The translations under genes were made by a program, and so were the position numbers. From Candidatus Aminicenantes bacterium UBA6072 (GTDB lineage Bacteria > Acidobacteriota > Aminicenantia > UBA2199), in contig DIXU01000014.1 of NCBI GenBank assembly GCA_002436105.1, forward strand, positions 163,202-227,201: a DNA stretch of 64,000 nucleotides. Reading direction: 5' to 3'. Shown piece after piece: positions 16,842 through 25,523 of the stretch (its first letter is position 1; every line of letters begins with the position of its first letter). Below the pieces are notes generated by a model. The model made no database searches. It was given only the letters and a program-made list of their open reading frames with translations, and was not told where the DNA came from.

Positions 16842-17913
16842 CGTTCGCCTCCTCCGCTTCTTTCTCGGGAAAACTCAATTCACCGATAAAGAGCTCACCC
16901 TCCGCCCGGGTTTCCAGCCAGGCCCTGCCCTTGTAAACGATCTGCAGGCGGCGCTGCAAGGTGGAGATGCCCATGCCTTCACCGACCGGTTTCGGACCGT
17001 CGCCGGGAGGGAGCGGATTGGAAACCCTGATCCGCAGCAGGTTCTTGTGCCTCCAGGCCTCGATCAGCACCGTCCCCCCTTCCAGGCGGCTCTGGATGCC
17101 GTGCTTGATGGCATTCTCCACCAATGGCAACAGGGTGAGCGAAAGCAGCTTCCATTGCGATACTCCGGGCTGCAAGCGGATCTCATACTTCAGGCGCCGG
17201 CCCAGCCTCAGCGCCTCGACCGCCAGGTAATTGCCGATATGCTCGATCTCTTCCGAAAGCGGGACGCGGTTTTCCTGCTGGTAACGCAGGGAATGGCGCA
17301 GAAAATCGGAAAGATGCAGAAGGGTCAGCCGTGTCTGTTCGGGATCTTCGCGGCTGAGGACGCTCAGGGCCGTCAGGGTATTGAATAAAAAATGGGGGTG
17401 GATGGTGTTTCTCAGGGCCCGCAATTCCGATTGCGCCCCGGAAAGGTTTTCCTCCAGCAGGCGCCGTTCCGTTTCCGCTTTTTGTTCCAGGGAGATCATG
17501 AGATAGTGGAACATCGCCAGCGCCATGTATGAAGCCCAGGCCGCGAAACCCAGCAGGAAGCCGATCTGTCCGGCCGCGGCGTCCCAGGAAGGATCGGAAC
17601 TGATCCTTGACAACAGGCCGCCGTAAAGGGTCAGGGCACCCAGCCAGACCGCTGTAACCAGGGACGCCGAAAGGGTTTGGACCAGGATCACCCTCCAGAA
17701 GCGGGTCAGGCGCAGCGGCTCCTGGCGGCAAAGATACCAGCTTGAGGCCGACATGAAGAAAAGCAGCATCATGGCGGGAAGAAGCCAGATCAGGGTCTTC
17801 GGCCAGTCCAGATCGCTGAGGCCCACCACGACCCCGGAAAGGATCGTGGTGAGCGCCAGCCAGACGGCCAAAGCCAGCAAAAGGAAACGCAGTGACCTGA
17901 AGAGCGGGTGCAT
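16831..17913 (-). CDS. LytS-type sensor histidine kinase
   Basis: This 360-residue protein has four predicted membrane helices in residues 1-~140, starting FLLLALAVWLALTTIL. A HisKA-like phospho-acceptor region follows with HPHFLFNTL (histidine near residue 169), the hallmark of the LytS/YehU class. An ATPase domain follows with LLPLVENAIKHGI and GEGMGISTLQRRL. There is no large extracellular sensor loop, so the stimulus is likely sensed in the membrane or through a partner, possibly the LiaF-like protein encoded directly upstream. It overlaps the response-regulator gene. The phosphotransfer partner is almost certainly that regulator. Confidence 0.93.
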   Translation of the reverse strand: MHPLFRSLRFLLLALAVWLALTTILSGVVVGLSDLDWPKTLIWLLPAMMLLFFMSASSWYLCRQEPLRLTRFWRVILVQTLSASLVTAVWLGALTLYGGLLSRISSDPSWDAAAGQIGFLLGFAAWASYMALAMFHYLMISLEQKAETERRLLEENLSGAQSELRALRNTIHPHFLFNTLTALSVLSREDPEQTRLTLLHLSDFLRHSLRYQQENRVPLSEEIEHIGNYLAVEALRLGRRLKYEIRLQPGVSQWKLLSLTLLPLVENAIKHGIQSRLEGGTVLIEAWRHKNLLRIRVSNPLPPGDGPKPVGEGMGISTLQRRLQIVYKGRAWLETRAEGELFIGELSFPEKEAEEANDAR

Positions 17914-17914
17914 C

Positions 17915-18616
17915 CTATTTGATGTCGATGCCGCCCATTACGGCCATGCCCTCGATCACCAGCGTTTTGTTGGCCGGCTTTCCGGTATTGTTGCGATGGA
18001 TGAACTTGTTATCCACTCCGCCCAGGATCGGAGTGGCCTTCACGGACACCTGCCAGTGCTCCGGGACCCTGATGTCGATGCCGCCGAACATGGCGAAACA
18101 CTGCAGCACCATTTTTTCGCCCTCCATTTCGGCATCACGGAGATCGATCGTGCCGCCTCCGAAAATGGCGGTTATGGCGCCACTTTTCATGTTCTTGGCG
18201 TCAAAACGGTAGTCACCGCCGCCAAAGATCGCGGAGATGGAAAAATCCTCCTCTCCCGCTGAAACGGTTCTTTCCCTGGTCAGTGCCTGCAGCAGGATCT
18301 TCACGCCGATATAGAGGATCAGGACCGGCCACAGCTTCTTCAGCTGCAGATGAAATCCCCCGATCAGTTTCAGGTTCGAAACAAGGATCAGGCCGCCGAC
18401 GCCGGCCAGCATCGCCCCGTCAAGGATGTTGAGCCAGCTTTTGCCATTGGCCAGAATGCCGATCCCGGCCAGGATCAGCACCACGGGCCAAAAGTCCCAG
18501 GCGTCGACGTCAAGTTTCATTCCGAAGTTATTCAGCAGGGCCAAGGTTCCGAACAGGATGAACCCCAGGGCCAGGAATACTCCGCCATTCAGGAACCTTC
18601 TTTTTTGTTCGCTCAT
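17915..18616 (-). CDS. LiaF-like membrane protein (LiaI/LiaF, DUF5668)
   Basis: ATG 18616 follows AAGGAGGA by 6 nt and gives MSEQKRRFLNGG; the longer upstream frame is not used. The 233-residue product has four short hydrophobic helices in residues ~10-120 (GVFLALGFILFGTLALL, WPVVLILAGIGIL). A beta-rich tail follows in which FGG(G/I) motifs recur (SAIFGGGDYRF, TAIFGGGTIDL, AMFGGIDIRV), as in LiaF and related proteins. LiaF inhibits the LiaRS system in Bacillus. Here it is the first gene of an operon with a LytS kinase and LytTR regulator, so a similar braking role is plausible but unproven. Confidence 0.85.
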   Translation of the reverse strand: MSEQKRRFLNGGVFLALGFILFGTLALLNNFGMKLDVDAWDFWPVVLILAGIGILANGKSWLNILDGAMLAGVGGLILVSNLKLIGGFHLQLKKLWPVLILYIGVKILLQALTRERTVSAGEEDFSISAIFGGGDYRFDAKNMKSGAITAIFGGGTIDLRDAEMEGEKMVLQCFAMFGGIDIRVPEHWQVSVKATPILGGVDNKFIHRNNTGKPANKTLVIEGMAVMGGIDIK

Positions 18617-18746
18617 TGTTTCCTCCTTTGAGCCGCAGCTGCGTGCTCCATGCCTATCATACGGCATCTTTTCGGGATGGCCTGCTCTTTTTCGGCGAAC
18701 GCCCCGTTCCTCTCGGTGAACGGAAGACGATCGGTTCCATCGCCAC

Positions 18747-18754
18747 ATTATAAT
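18747..18754. promoter_or_regulatory. palindromic -10 candidate in a divergent intergenic region
   Basis: ATTATAAT reads as TATAAT on both strands (plus 18749-18754, minus 18752-18747). It lies between the divergent LiaF-like and acyltransferase genes. Neither strand has a convincing -35 box at 17 nt, so promoter activity is less certain than elsewhere. Confidence 0.35.
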
Positions 18755-18773
18755 GGAAGGAGAAGATATTGTA

Positions 18774-18806
18774 ATGGAAATTGCGATATGGTATACTTTT
18801 CAATGA
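18774..18806 (+). CDS. putative 10-codon upstream ORF overlapping the MBOAT start
   Basis: ATG 18774 encodes MEIAIWYTFQ and stops at TGA 18804-18806, which overlaps the preferred ATG (18803) of the acyltransferase gene as ATGA. A GGAGA lies about 10 nt before it, whereas the acyltransferase ATG has no ribosome-binding site of its own. This arrangement would allow translation by termination-reinitiation. It may be chance; no conservation could be checked. Confidence 0.3.
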   Translation: MEIAIWYTFQ

Positions 18807-20257
18807 TCTTTGCCGATTCCCTTTTCTTCCCATTTTTTGCGGTTGTTTTTTCCCTTCACTTTTTCCTGCCGCGCAGATTTCGCTGGATCGCCCTGCTGAT
18901 CGCCAGCCATCTTTTTTATGGATACATCGAAGTCGGCTTTTCCGTCTGTTTGTTCGTCATCACGGTTTTTGTGTACCTGGCGGGTCTTTGGATCGGGAAA
19001 AGCCGGATCCGGCGCAAATGGGTTTTGTTGGCCGGCCTGGCATTGCCCCTGGGCGCGCTGATCTATTTCAAATATACCAATTTCCTTCTTGCCGCATTGC
19101 GGGATGTTTTTCATCCCGCCCCCGGCTTGATCCCCCCGCATTCCTTCTCCATCGTAATGCCGGTGGGGATATCTTTTTATGTGTTCAAGGCCATCAGTTA
19201 TCTGCTCGACGTATACCACGGGAAAATGCAAGCCGAGAAACATTTCGGGTATTTTGCCCTGTATATTTCCTTTTTCCCGCAGTTGCTGGCCGGCCCGATC
19301 GAACGGTCCACCGCCTTCCTGCCGGAATTGAAAAAAGGGGGCAGCTTCCGGTTGGACCATTTCAGCACGGGGCTTAAGCTTTTCATATGGGGATTGTTCA
19401 AAAAACTGGTCGTCGCCGACAACCTGGCCCGATTTGTCGGCCAGGCTTTTTCTGAAACGGGGTCCCAAGCCGGCTTTAACCTGCTGCTGGGGGCGATTTT
19501 TTTCTCGTTTCAGATTTATTGCGATTTTTCGGGATATTCCGACATGGCCATCGGTTTGGGAAGAATGCTGGGGTATCAGACCCACATCAATTTCAATTAT
19601 CCCTATTTCAGTAAAAACATCGGGGAATTCTGGAGCCGGTGGCATATTTCCCTGTCGTTCTGGCTTCGCGATTATCTCTTTCTGCCCCTGGCCTATTCCT
19701 ACATGCGCAGGATGGAAAAATTTGCGCGCTGGCCCCTGAAACTGGAATCCCAGGCCTATATCTGGGCGACCATGGTCACCATGCTTCTTGCCGGGTTGTG
19801 GCATGGCGCGAACTGGACCTTCGTGATCTGGGGCGGCTTGATCGGCATTTTCCTGGTGCTTTCCTTTTTGACGAAAAAATCGAGAAAAAGCATGGTCAAG
19901 GCATTGTGGCGCAACAAGGCCAAGCCCGCGCTGGATGCATTCAGGATCGTCCATACCTTCCTCATGATCACCTTGGCCTGGATCTTCTTCAGGGCGGAAT
20001 CCGTAGCGGATGCCTTGACCTACATCTCCAGAATCTCCTTGCGCATGGAATCCCGGGGCATGGGCGGGATCATTTTTTATTCCGTGATCGTTCTCGTCTT
20101 CATCCTGGCGGAAAAGATGATGAAGGATTTCAGGCCGGGAAATTGGCTGTCCAGGATCCCGTCTCCCGTTCGCGTGGCCGGCTATGCTTTTGTCGTGTGC
20201 ATCATCATCATTTTCGGGGCGGATGATTCCAATGAATTCCTCTACTTCTCTTTCTAA
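18803..20257 (+). CDS. MBOAT-family membrane O-acyltransferase (AlgI/DltB-like)
   Basis: This protein of about 484 residues is rich in membrane helices. MIFADSLFFPFF (ATG 18803) aligns best with AlgI N-termini; ATG 18788 would add five residues. MBOAT signatures are present: FPQLLAGPIERS, the DFSGYSDMAIGLGRMLGY segment and the catalytic-histidine region LAGLWHGANWTF. Such proteins move an acetyl or other acyl group across the membrane to a glycan partner. The next gene, overlapping by 35 bases, encodes an SGNH-like protein, as in AlgI/AlgJ or DltB/DltD pairs, so the two likely acylate an exported polysaccharide or cell-surface polymer. The acceptor is unknown. Confidence 0.9.
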   Translation: MIFADSLFFPFFAVVFSLHFFLPRRFRWIALLIASHLFYGYIEVGFSVCLFVITVFVYLAGLWIGKSRIRRKWVLLAGLALPLGALIYFKYTNFLLAALRDVFHPAPGLIPPHSFSIVMPVGISFYVFKAISYLLDVYHGKMQAEKHFGYFALYISFFPQLLAGPIERSTAFLPELKKGGSFRLDHFSTGLKLFIWGLFKKLVVADNLARFVGQAFSETGSQAGFNLLLGAIFFSFQIYCDFSGYSDMAIGLGRMLGYQTHINFNYPYFSKNIGEFWSRWHISLSFWLRDYLFLPLAYSYMRRMEKFARWPLKLESQAYIWATMVTMLLAGLWHGANWTFVIWGGLIGIFLVLSFLTKKSRKSMVKALWRNKAKPALDAFRIVHTFLMITLAWIFFRAESVADALTYISRISLRMESRGMGGIIFYSVIVLVFILAEKMMKDFRPGNWLSRIPSPVRVAGYAFVVCIIIIFGADDSNEFLYFSF

Positions 20258-21230
20258 AAAGGTCGTGACCAAGATGTTGGCGACCGGGTTGATACTGATC
20301 GGTTCATTTTTGCTGCTTGACCGATCCATGGCCTTTGTCCTGAAGAATTTCGCTTCCCAGTGGGGCCGGGCCAGGGAAGCAAGGGAAGGCAGCGTCATTT
20401 ATGAAGACGCGATCAATGTGGACGTGCTGATCATGGGTTCATCCAGGGCTTATCGGGCCATTGATCCGGACGCGTTGAGCGAACAGACCGGGTATTCGGT
20501 GCGCCAGGAAGCCTCCAAGGACAAGTATATCCGCTACAATTATCTGTTTTATAAACAATACAGGGAACACTCGCGACCTCCCAAAATAATGATTTGGGGA
20601 TTGGATTATTTCATGTTCGGTTTCAGGTCCGGGAAACGGGTCCTGTCAAGGCTGGGCTTCTCTGAGGATGCGGGCAGGCCGACAGGGCATGCATTCCCGG
20701 TCAGCAACGGATCCTCGAGCTTCCTTGGCCGGGTTTCGGAGCTCTCCAGGATAAAAAAAGGCTTTCAGGAGACCTTTTTTGATTTCATCAATTCGTTCGA
20801 CCCCGGCGCCGGGAAAACGGAAAGGCGCATCCACACCAAGCATCATGGGCACATCCAGGGGATCGGGAATCCGAACAATTACCGCAAGTTCAGGTTCCCC
20901 ACCCCTCCGGGGCATGAGGGCGAGCACCTGCATGCGTTTTTGGAACTGTTGCGCCGGGACGGAGTGCATGTTTATCTCGTCATGCTGCCGGATTTTTACG
21001 GCACCTTTCTCAGCCATTCGTCCGAGGATCAGTATGAGGATGAGTGGAGACGGATCGCGCAAAAATATGATTCCGTCCAGCTGATCAATTTCAATGACGT
21101 CGCCCGTTTCGACCTCAAAAACCATCTTCTCTTCAAGGATGGCGGCTACGGCAGGATATCCAGCCATTTGAATTACCATGGGGCGCTCAAACTGACCCGT
21201 CAATTGGCTGAAATCCTGAAAGGCGGGTAA
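20223..21230 (+). CDS. membrane-anchored SGNH/DltD-like acyltransfer partner
   Basis: This product of about 335 residues starts at ATG 20223 or 20232, inside the end of the MBOAT gene. An N-terminal membrane helix (MLATGLILIGSFLLLD) anchors it outside the cytoplasm. VLIMGSSRAYRAIDP is an SGNH-like first block with Ser in GSSRA, and HLNYHGALKLT near the C-terminus resembles the DxxH/HxxxxG end block. Partner proteins of this type complete acyl transfer from the MBOAT to a glycan. The match to any named family is loose, so the role rests mostly on the MBOAT overlap. The following 120 bases to lnt show no clear terminator. Confidence 0.7.
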   Translation: MIPMNSSTSLSKKVVTKMLATGLILIGSFLLLDRSMAFVLKNFASQWGRAREAREGSVIYEDAINVDVLIMGSSRAYRAIDPDALSEQTGYSVRQEASKDKYIRYNYLFYKQYREHSRPPKIMIWGLDYFMFGFRSGKRVLSRLGFSEDAGRPTGHAFPVSNGSSSFLGRVSELSRIKKGFQETFFDFINSFDPGAGKTERRIHTKHHGHIQGIGNPNNYRKFRFPTPPGHEGEHLHAFLELLRRDGVHVYLVMLPDFYGTFLSHSSEDQYEDEWRRIAQKYDSVQLINFNDVARFDLKNHLLFKDGGYGRISSHLNYHGALKLTRQLAEILKGG

Positions 21231-21350
21231 TGGGAAGGATTGACCGGAAGACATGCAGCCGCTTGGGTGAAGGGCGATCTTCAAGTTCCCCGCTGCGCGG
21301 GACGCTTCAGAAAGGCGCGGCGGCTCTCCCGGGGGATTCCCTGGCGGGTC

Positions 21351-22856
21351 TCAGGGCAGGCGGCGCCGTTTTTTCGCCATGCCCGAAATCCAGAGGAATT
21401 TGATCGGCAGCAACAGGAAAATGGCGTAAGGGAAAAGATAACCCCAACGATTGAACAGGGTCCGCGCTTTCAGGTATTGGAACCGAACCAGGAATTCCTG
21501 CGACTCCCGCAAGGGCGATTGGTGGACGATGCGGCCGGCAGGATCCACCAGCGCTGAAATCCCGTTGGAGGTGGAACGCAGCAGCCAGCGGCGGTTCTCC
21601 ACGCTGCGCAGGACCGCCATGGCCAGGTGCTGGTATGGTGCCGACGATCTCCCGAACCAGGAGTCGTTGGAGATGGTCACGATCACTTCGCCGCCCAATG
21701 CGACCATGGTGCGGACCAGTTCGGGGTAAATGACCTCGTAGCAGATCGGGGTCGACAACGCGCGCCCGGCCATGGTCAGGTTGTGGATCCGCCGCCCGGG
21801 GGAGAAATCGCCGATCTCGTCGGTGATCTTCCTGACGAAAAACAGCCAGCGCCGGAACAGGACGTATTCGCCGAATGGGGTCAGGTGCACCTTGTCGTAG
21901 GTTTCGACCGCATCGCCCTGGAACAGCATGACCGAGTTGAACGTCCCCGCCGATCCCCGCTGGTCGGTGAACCCGGCCAGCAGCGGAACGTGCCGGCGGC
22001 TGAACGACAGCAACTGCTTCTGGTAGTAAGGCGACTGCCGGGGATAGATGGGCACGGTGAACTCGGGCCAGACCACGAACTCGGCCCCGGACCGGGCCAA
22101 TTCCCGGGAAACCCCGAACAGCCGGTCCAGTGTCGCCTGCGTCCGGGCAAAATCGAAATTCCGGTCGTGGTCGCTGTTGGGCTGGACGATCCCGGCCCGA
22201 TGCACCGCCGCGGCGGCTGAACGGGATTCGTGGCCCTTGAGCAGCGCCAGCCCGCCGGCGTGGACCGCGACGAGAAAGGCCGTGAGCGCCAGGGCGGCCT
22301 TCCTGTCCTTTCTCTTGATCAGCAGGAAAAAAAGCACGTTGGCGGCGATGAGCAGGAAGGATACCAGGTGGATGCCGCCCAGCTCGGCCCACTGGACGAA
22401 AAACCGGTTCCGAAACTGGGAATAGCCGGCGAGGCACCAGGGGAAGCCGCCGAAAACCTTTTCCACGACAAGGTCCTTGGCCACCCAGACCGCCGGGACC
22501 CAGAAGACGGAGGTGAATCCGCCGGCGCCGGCTGTGACCCTGCCGATCAGCATGCCGCCCAGTCCGGTGATCAGCGAGAAAAAAGCGGCCAGGCATGCCA
22601 GGCCGACGATGCCCAGGAACCAGGTCGTACCCCCGTAGCGGACCATCACCCGCGGGATCCAGTACAGGATGATCAGGTATGAAACCAGGGAAAAGAGGAA
22701 AAATGTGCGAAAGTTCGCTGCCGGCCTTCGGCCTTCCGTTGCCAGCAGCAGCGGCACCATGAACACGAAAGCCAGAGGGGCCAGTTGCGGGGCGGGAAAA
22801 GCCAGCCCGTACGCCACGGCGGGGGCGAGCCACAGGAGAAAGCGCAAGCGGTTCAA
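21351..22856 (-). CDS. lnt: apolipoprotein N-acyltransferase
   Basis: This 501-residue inner-membrane enzyme adds the third acyl chain to lipoproteins. Several N-terminal helices precede a nitrilase-like domain with the catalytic triad: Glu in VVWPEFTVPIYP, Lys in DKVHLTPFGEYV and Cys in TPICYEVIYPEL. Its presence indicates a diderm cell with triacylated lipoproteins; TatT and the TPR lipoprotein in this window would be clients. Translation begins at TTG 22856, overlapping the SPOR-gene stop as TTGA, with no separate ribosome-binding site, so it depends on coupling. It is last in the NfeD-slipin-SPOR-lnt operon. Confidence 0.94.
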   Translation of the reverse strand: MNRLRFLLWLAPAVAYGLAFPAPQLAPLAFVFMVPLLLATEGRRPAANFRTFFLFSLVSYLIILYWIPRVMVRYGGTTWFLGIVGLACLAAFFSLITGLGGMLIGRVTAGAGGFTSVFWVPAVWVAKDLVVEKVFGGFPWCLAGYSQFRNRFFVQWAELGGIHLVSFLLIAANVLFFLLIKRKDRKAALALTAFLVAVHAGGLALLKGHESRSAAAAVHRAGIVQPNSDHDRNFDFARTQATLDRLFGVSRELARSGAEFVVWPEFTVPIYPRQSPYYQKQLLSFSRRHVPLLAGFTDQRGSAGTFNSVMLFQGDAVETYDKVHLTPFGEYVLFRRWLFFVRKITDEIGDFSPGRRIHNLTMAGRALSTPICYEVIYPELVRTMVALGGEVIVTISNDSWFGRSSAPYQHLAMAVLRSVENRRWLLRSTSNGISALVDPAGRIVHQSPLRESQEFLVRFQYLKARTLFNRWGYLFPYAIFLLLPIKFLWISGMAKKRRRLP

Positions 22857-23422
22857 CGCGATTTTTTTATGGTGAATTTCGCCTTCTCCCGGGTTTCCAG
22901 GCTGATTTTCTCCTTCTGGGCCTCGGCCAGGGAGGCGAAACTCCCCACCTGGACGGTATGCAGCTTCTTCTGGTTATCGGTGATGATGGCGGCCGGGTAG
23001 CCGAGGGCGGTATATTTGCGGCTGCACCTCTGGGCATTGGCGAAATCGGCGAAGGCACCCACCTGAATGGTATAGTTCGTTTCGGCGGCGGGGCTTTTCG
23101 CCGGGTCCGGCCGGGGCTCCGCGGCAGGGGTCTTCAAGGATCCCTGCTCCTCGTGCAGCTTGATCTCCGCGGGGATGGACTGCCGGGGGGCGGGCCGGGC
23201 CGGCGCGCTGCGCACGGGAGGTTCATCCACGACGCTCAGCTCGCCGTTGCCGGCGGCATCCTCCCGCCCCTGTTCGTTGGCGATCATCGTGCGCGGGTCG
23301 GTGCGGCGCTGCCCGGCCTGGTAGCCCATATAAAAGAGAAAGATGCCGATGGCGATGACCGCGACCAGGAAGACGACGATGTGCAGAAAAGTGATCTTGA
23401 ACTCGAAGTAGGTCTTTTCCAT
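22853..23422 (-). CDS. SPOR-domain membrane protein
   Basis: This 189-residue protein has a short cytoplasmic N-terminus, one membrane helix (IVVFLVAVIAIGIFLFYM), a proline- and charge-rich linker, and a C-terminal SPOR domain of ~75 residues (NYTIQVGAFADFANAQ, then VQVGSFASLAEAQKEK). SPOR domains bind denuded peptidoglycan at the septum, so the protein probably acts in cell division or septal remodelling. It follows the slipin gene with no gap and overlaps lnt. The association with slipin and NfeD genes is unusual and may connect membrane organisation with the septum. The precise partner is unknown. Confidence 0.9.
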   Translation of the reverse strand: MEKTYFEFKITFLHIVVFLVAVIAIGIFLFYMGYQAGQRRTDPRTMIANEQGREDAAGNGELSVVDEPPVRSAPARPAPRQSIPAEIKLHEEQGSLKTPAAEPRPDPAKSPAAETNYTIQVGAFADFANAQRCSRKYTALGYPAAIITDNQKKLHTVQVGSFASLAEAQKEKISLETREKAKFTIKKSR

Positions 23423-24178
23423 TTATTTTTTTTCGAACAATCCCTTCATCAGGTCAATGGGCATGGGAAAGATGATGGTCGACGTGTTTTCGGCCCCGAT
23501 CTCCACCAGCGTCTGCAGGTAGCGCAACTGGATCGTCGAGGGGTTCTTGGAGAGGGTCTCGGCGGCCTCGAGCAGCTTGGCCGAGGCCTGCTGTTCGCCC
23601 TCGGCGTGGATGATCTTGGCGCGGCGTTCCCTCTCGGCCTCGGCCTGCCGGGCCATGGCACGCTGCATCTCCTGCGGCAGGTCGACGTGCTTGATCTCCA
23701 CCATCGACACCTTGATGCCCCAGGGATCGGTGTGCTCGTCGATGATCGCCTGCAGCCGGGCGTTCAGCTTTTCCCTTTCCGAAAGCAGCTCGTCCAGCTC
23801 GACCTGGCCCAGGACCGAGCGCAGCGTGGTCTGGGACAGCTGCGATGTCGCATACAGGTAGTCCTGGACCTCGATCACCGCCTTTTTCGGATCGACCACG
23901 CGGAAATAGATCACGGCGTTCACCTTGACCGAGACGTTGTCGCGGGTGATGACGTCCTGAGGGGGGACGTCAAGGACAATGGTCCGCAGCCCGATGCGCA
24001 CCAGCTTGTCGATGGGGGAGAGGACCAGGATCAGTCCCGGACCCTTGGGCTGGTCAAGGACGCGTCCCAGGCGGAAGATGACCCCGCGCTCGTACTCCTT
24101 CAGCACCTTGATCCAGTTCATGATGAAAAAGATGGCGATGACGGCCACCACCAGCAGCGGGTTGGCGAAAATATTCAT
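23423..24178 (-). CDS. slipin/stomatin-like SPFH protein
   Basis: This 251-residue SPFH protein has an N-terminal membrane helix (LLVVAVIAIFFIMNW), then the prohibitin/stomatin core (VKVNAVIYFRVVDPKKAV, TTLRSVLGQVELDELLSER) and an alanine/glutamate-rich coiled coil (RQAEAERERRAKIIHAEGE). Stomatin-like slipins form oligomeric rings in membrane microdomains and are often clipped by a linked NfeD/STOPP protease; that protease is encoded 1 nt upstream. C-terminal IIFPMPIDLMKGLF resembles the STOPP cleavage and interaction region of archaeal p-stomatin. The operon partners strongly support the slipin-NfeD assignment. Confidence 0.94.
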   Translation of the reverse strand: MNIFANPLLVVAVIAIFFIMNWIKVLKEYERGVIFRLGRVLDQPKGPGLILVLSPIDKLVRIGLRTIVLDVPPQDVITRDNVSVKVNAVIYFRVVDPKKAVIEVQDYLYATSQLSQTTLRSVLGQVELDELLSEREKLNARLQAIIDEHTDPWGIKVSMVEIKHVDLPQEMQRAMARQAEAERERRAKIIHAEGEQQASAKLLEAAETLSKNPSTIQLRYLQTLVEIGAENTSTIIFPMPIDLMKGLFEKK

Positions 24179-24179
24179 G

Positions 24180-25454
24180 TTATCCTCCTGACTTTTTTAC
24201 CTTCAGCAAAAGGTTCTTCACCGATTCGACCTCCACCTTGCTCCCGGCCGCGATCGGGGCGTCGCTGACCGCGTTCCACCATTCGCCATGGACGAACACC
24301 GTTCCCCGGCGGGGGTCGATGTCGGTCCTGGCCACGCCGGTCTCGCCGATGAGGCCCTCGACGCCGGTCTCCTTTTTCCGCTTCATGGCCTGGAAGACCT
24401 TCCAGGTCAGGAAGAGCAGTATGCAGCCGAAAGAAACGGCGAACGTCATGATGATGGGCATGGCCGGCCTCATTTCCGGGATGGGGGATTTGATCAGCAT
24501 GATCGAGCCGAGGACGAACGAAACGATGCCGCCGACGCCCAGCACGCCGAACCCCTGGACCTTGATCTCGGCGATGAAAAAGCCGATCGACAGGAGGATG
24601 AGGAACAGCCCGACGTAGTTGATCGGCAGCACCTGGAAGGCCAGGAACGCCAGCAGCAGCGAGATGCCGCCCAGGATGCCGGGGATGACCCCGCCCGGGT
24701 GGGTGAACTCGATGTACAGCCCGATCAGGCCGAATATCAGGAGAAAATAGGCCAGGTTGGGATTGGTGATCGTGCGCAGGAACTTCTGCCGGTCGCTCAT
24801 TTCCAGCTCGACGATCGTCTCGCCCCGCAGGTCCAGAGTGACCTCGCCGCCGCCGGCGAGAGCGACGGTCCTTCCCTGCAGGCGCTCGATCAGCTCCTTG
24901 CGGTCGGCGGCGACCAGGTCGGCCAGCCCGCCCTTCAGGCATTCTTCCGCCGTATAGGAGCTGCTCTCGCGCACCGCTTTCTCCGCCATTTCCTCGCTGC
25001 GGCGGTGCTTCCTGGCCAGCGTCTTGATGTACGACGCGGCGTCGTTGGTGACCTTTTCCTTCATGGTCTTTTCGATGTCGCTGCCGGTGACCGAAACGGG
25101 GTGGGCGGCGCCGGTGTTGGTCCCCGGGGCCATGGCGGCGATATCGGCCGCCAGCAGGATGAAGAAGCCGGCCGACGCGGCCCGGGCGCCCTGGGGGGAG
25201 ACAAAGACCGCCACCGGCACGCCGGTGCCGAGCATGGCCTTGATGATGGCGCGCATGGACGTGTCAAACCCCCCCGGGGTGTCGATGCCGATGATCACCA
25301 AGCGCGCATCGCCCTTCTGCTGGATCGTGCGCAGGGAACTCACCGCGTATTCCTCCAGCAACGGGTCCACGGGTCCATCGAAGCGCAGGCTGTATATCTC
25401 GGCGCCCAGCCAGAAAGGGATGGCGGCCAGCAGCAGGACGAGGGTCTTCTTCAT
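24180..25454 (-). CDS. NfeD-family membrane serine protease (ClpP-like, STOPP type)
   Basis: This 424-residue protein has a signal peptide, a ClpP-class protease domain (residues ~20-200), membrane helices and a C-terminal OB-fold NfeD domain (GLIGETGVARTDIDPRRGTV). The catalytic Ser lies in ARAASAGFF and the likely Lys in the following helix (TNDAASYIKTLARKH), a Ser-Lys dyad. Long NfeD proteases cleave the C-terminus of the adjacent stomatin. It is the first gene of the operon and begins directly 6 nt after a TATAAT box, so its message is predicted to be leaderless. Cleavage of the slipin in this species is an inference. Confidence 0.93.
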   Translation of the reverse strand: MKKTLVLLLAAIPFWLGAEIYSLRFDGPVDPLLEEYAVSSLRTIQQKGDARLVIIGIDTPGGFDTSMRAIIKAMLGTGVPVAVFVSPQGARAASAGFFILLAADIAAMAPGTNTGAAHPVSVTGSDIEKTMKEKVTNDAASYIKTLARKHRRSEEMAEKAVRESSSYTAEECLKGGLADLVAADRKELIERLQGRTVALAGGGEVTLDLRGETIVELEMSDRQKFLRTITNPNLAYFLLIFGLIGLYIEFTHPGGVIPGILGGISLLLAFLAFQVLPINYVGLFLILLSIGFFIAEIKVQGFGVLGVGGIVSFVLGSIMLIKSPIPEMRPAMPIIMTFAVSFGCILLFLTWKVFQAMKRKKETGVEGLIGETGVARTDIDPRRGTVFVHGEWWNAVSDAPIAAGSKVEVESVKNLLLKVKKSGG

Positions 25455-25460
25455 TACCGG

Positions 25461-25489
25461 ATTATAGTGAAACGGGAAATAAAAATCAA
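25461..25489 (-). promoter_or_regulatory. leaderless-type promoter of the NfeD-slipin-SPOR-lnt operon
   Basis: Minus strand: TTGATT (25489-25484), a 17-nt spacer and TATAAT (25466-25461), then six nt to the ATG at 25454. The -10 box is a perfect consensus and no ribosome-binding site lies between it and the start. Confidence 0.75.
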
Positions 25490-25523
25490 ATGGGACGGGG
25501 GCTGCGGCGGGGCGGGCCGGCCG

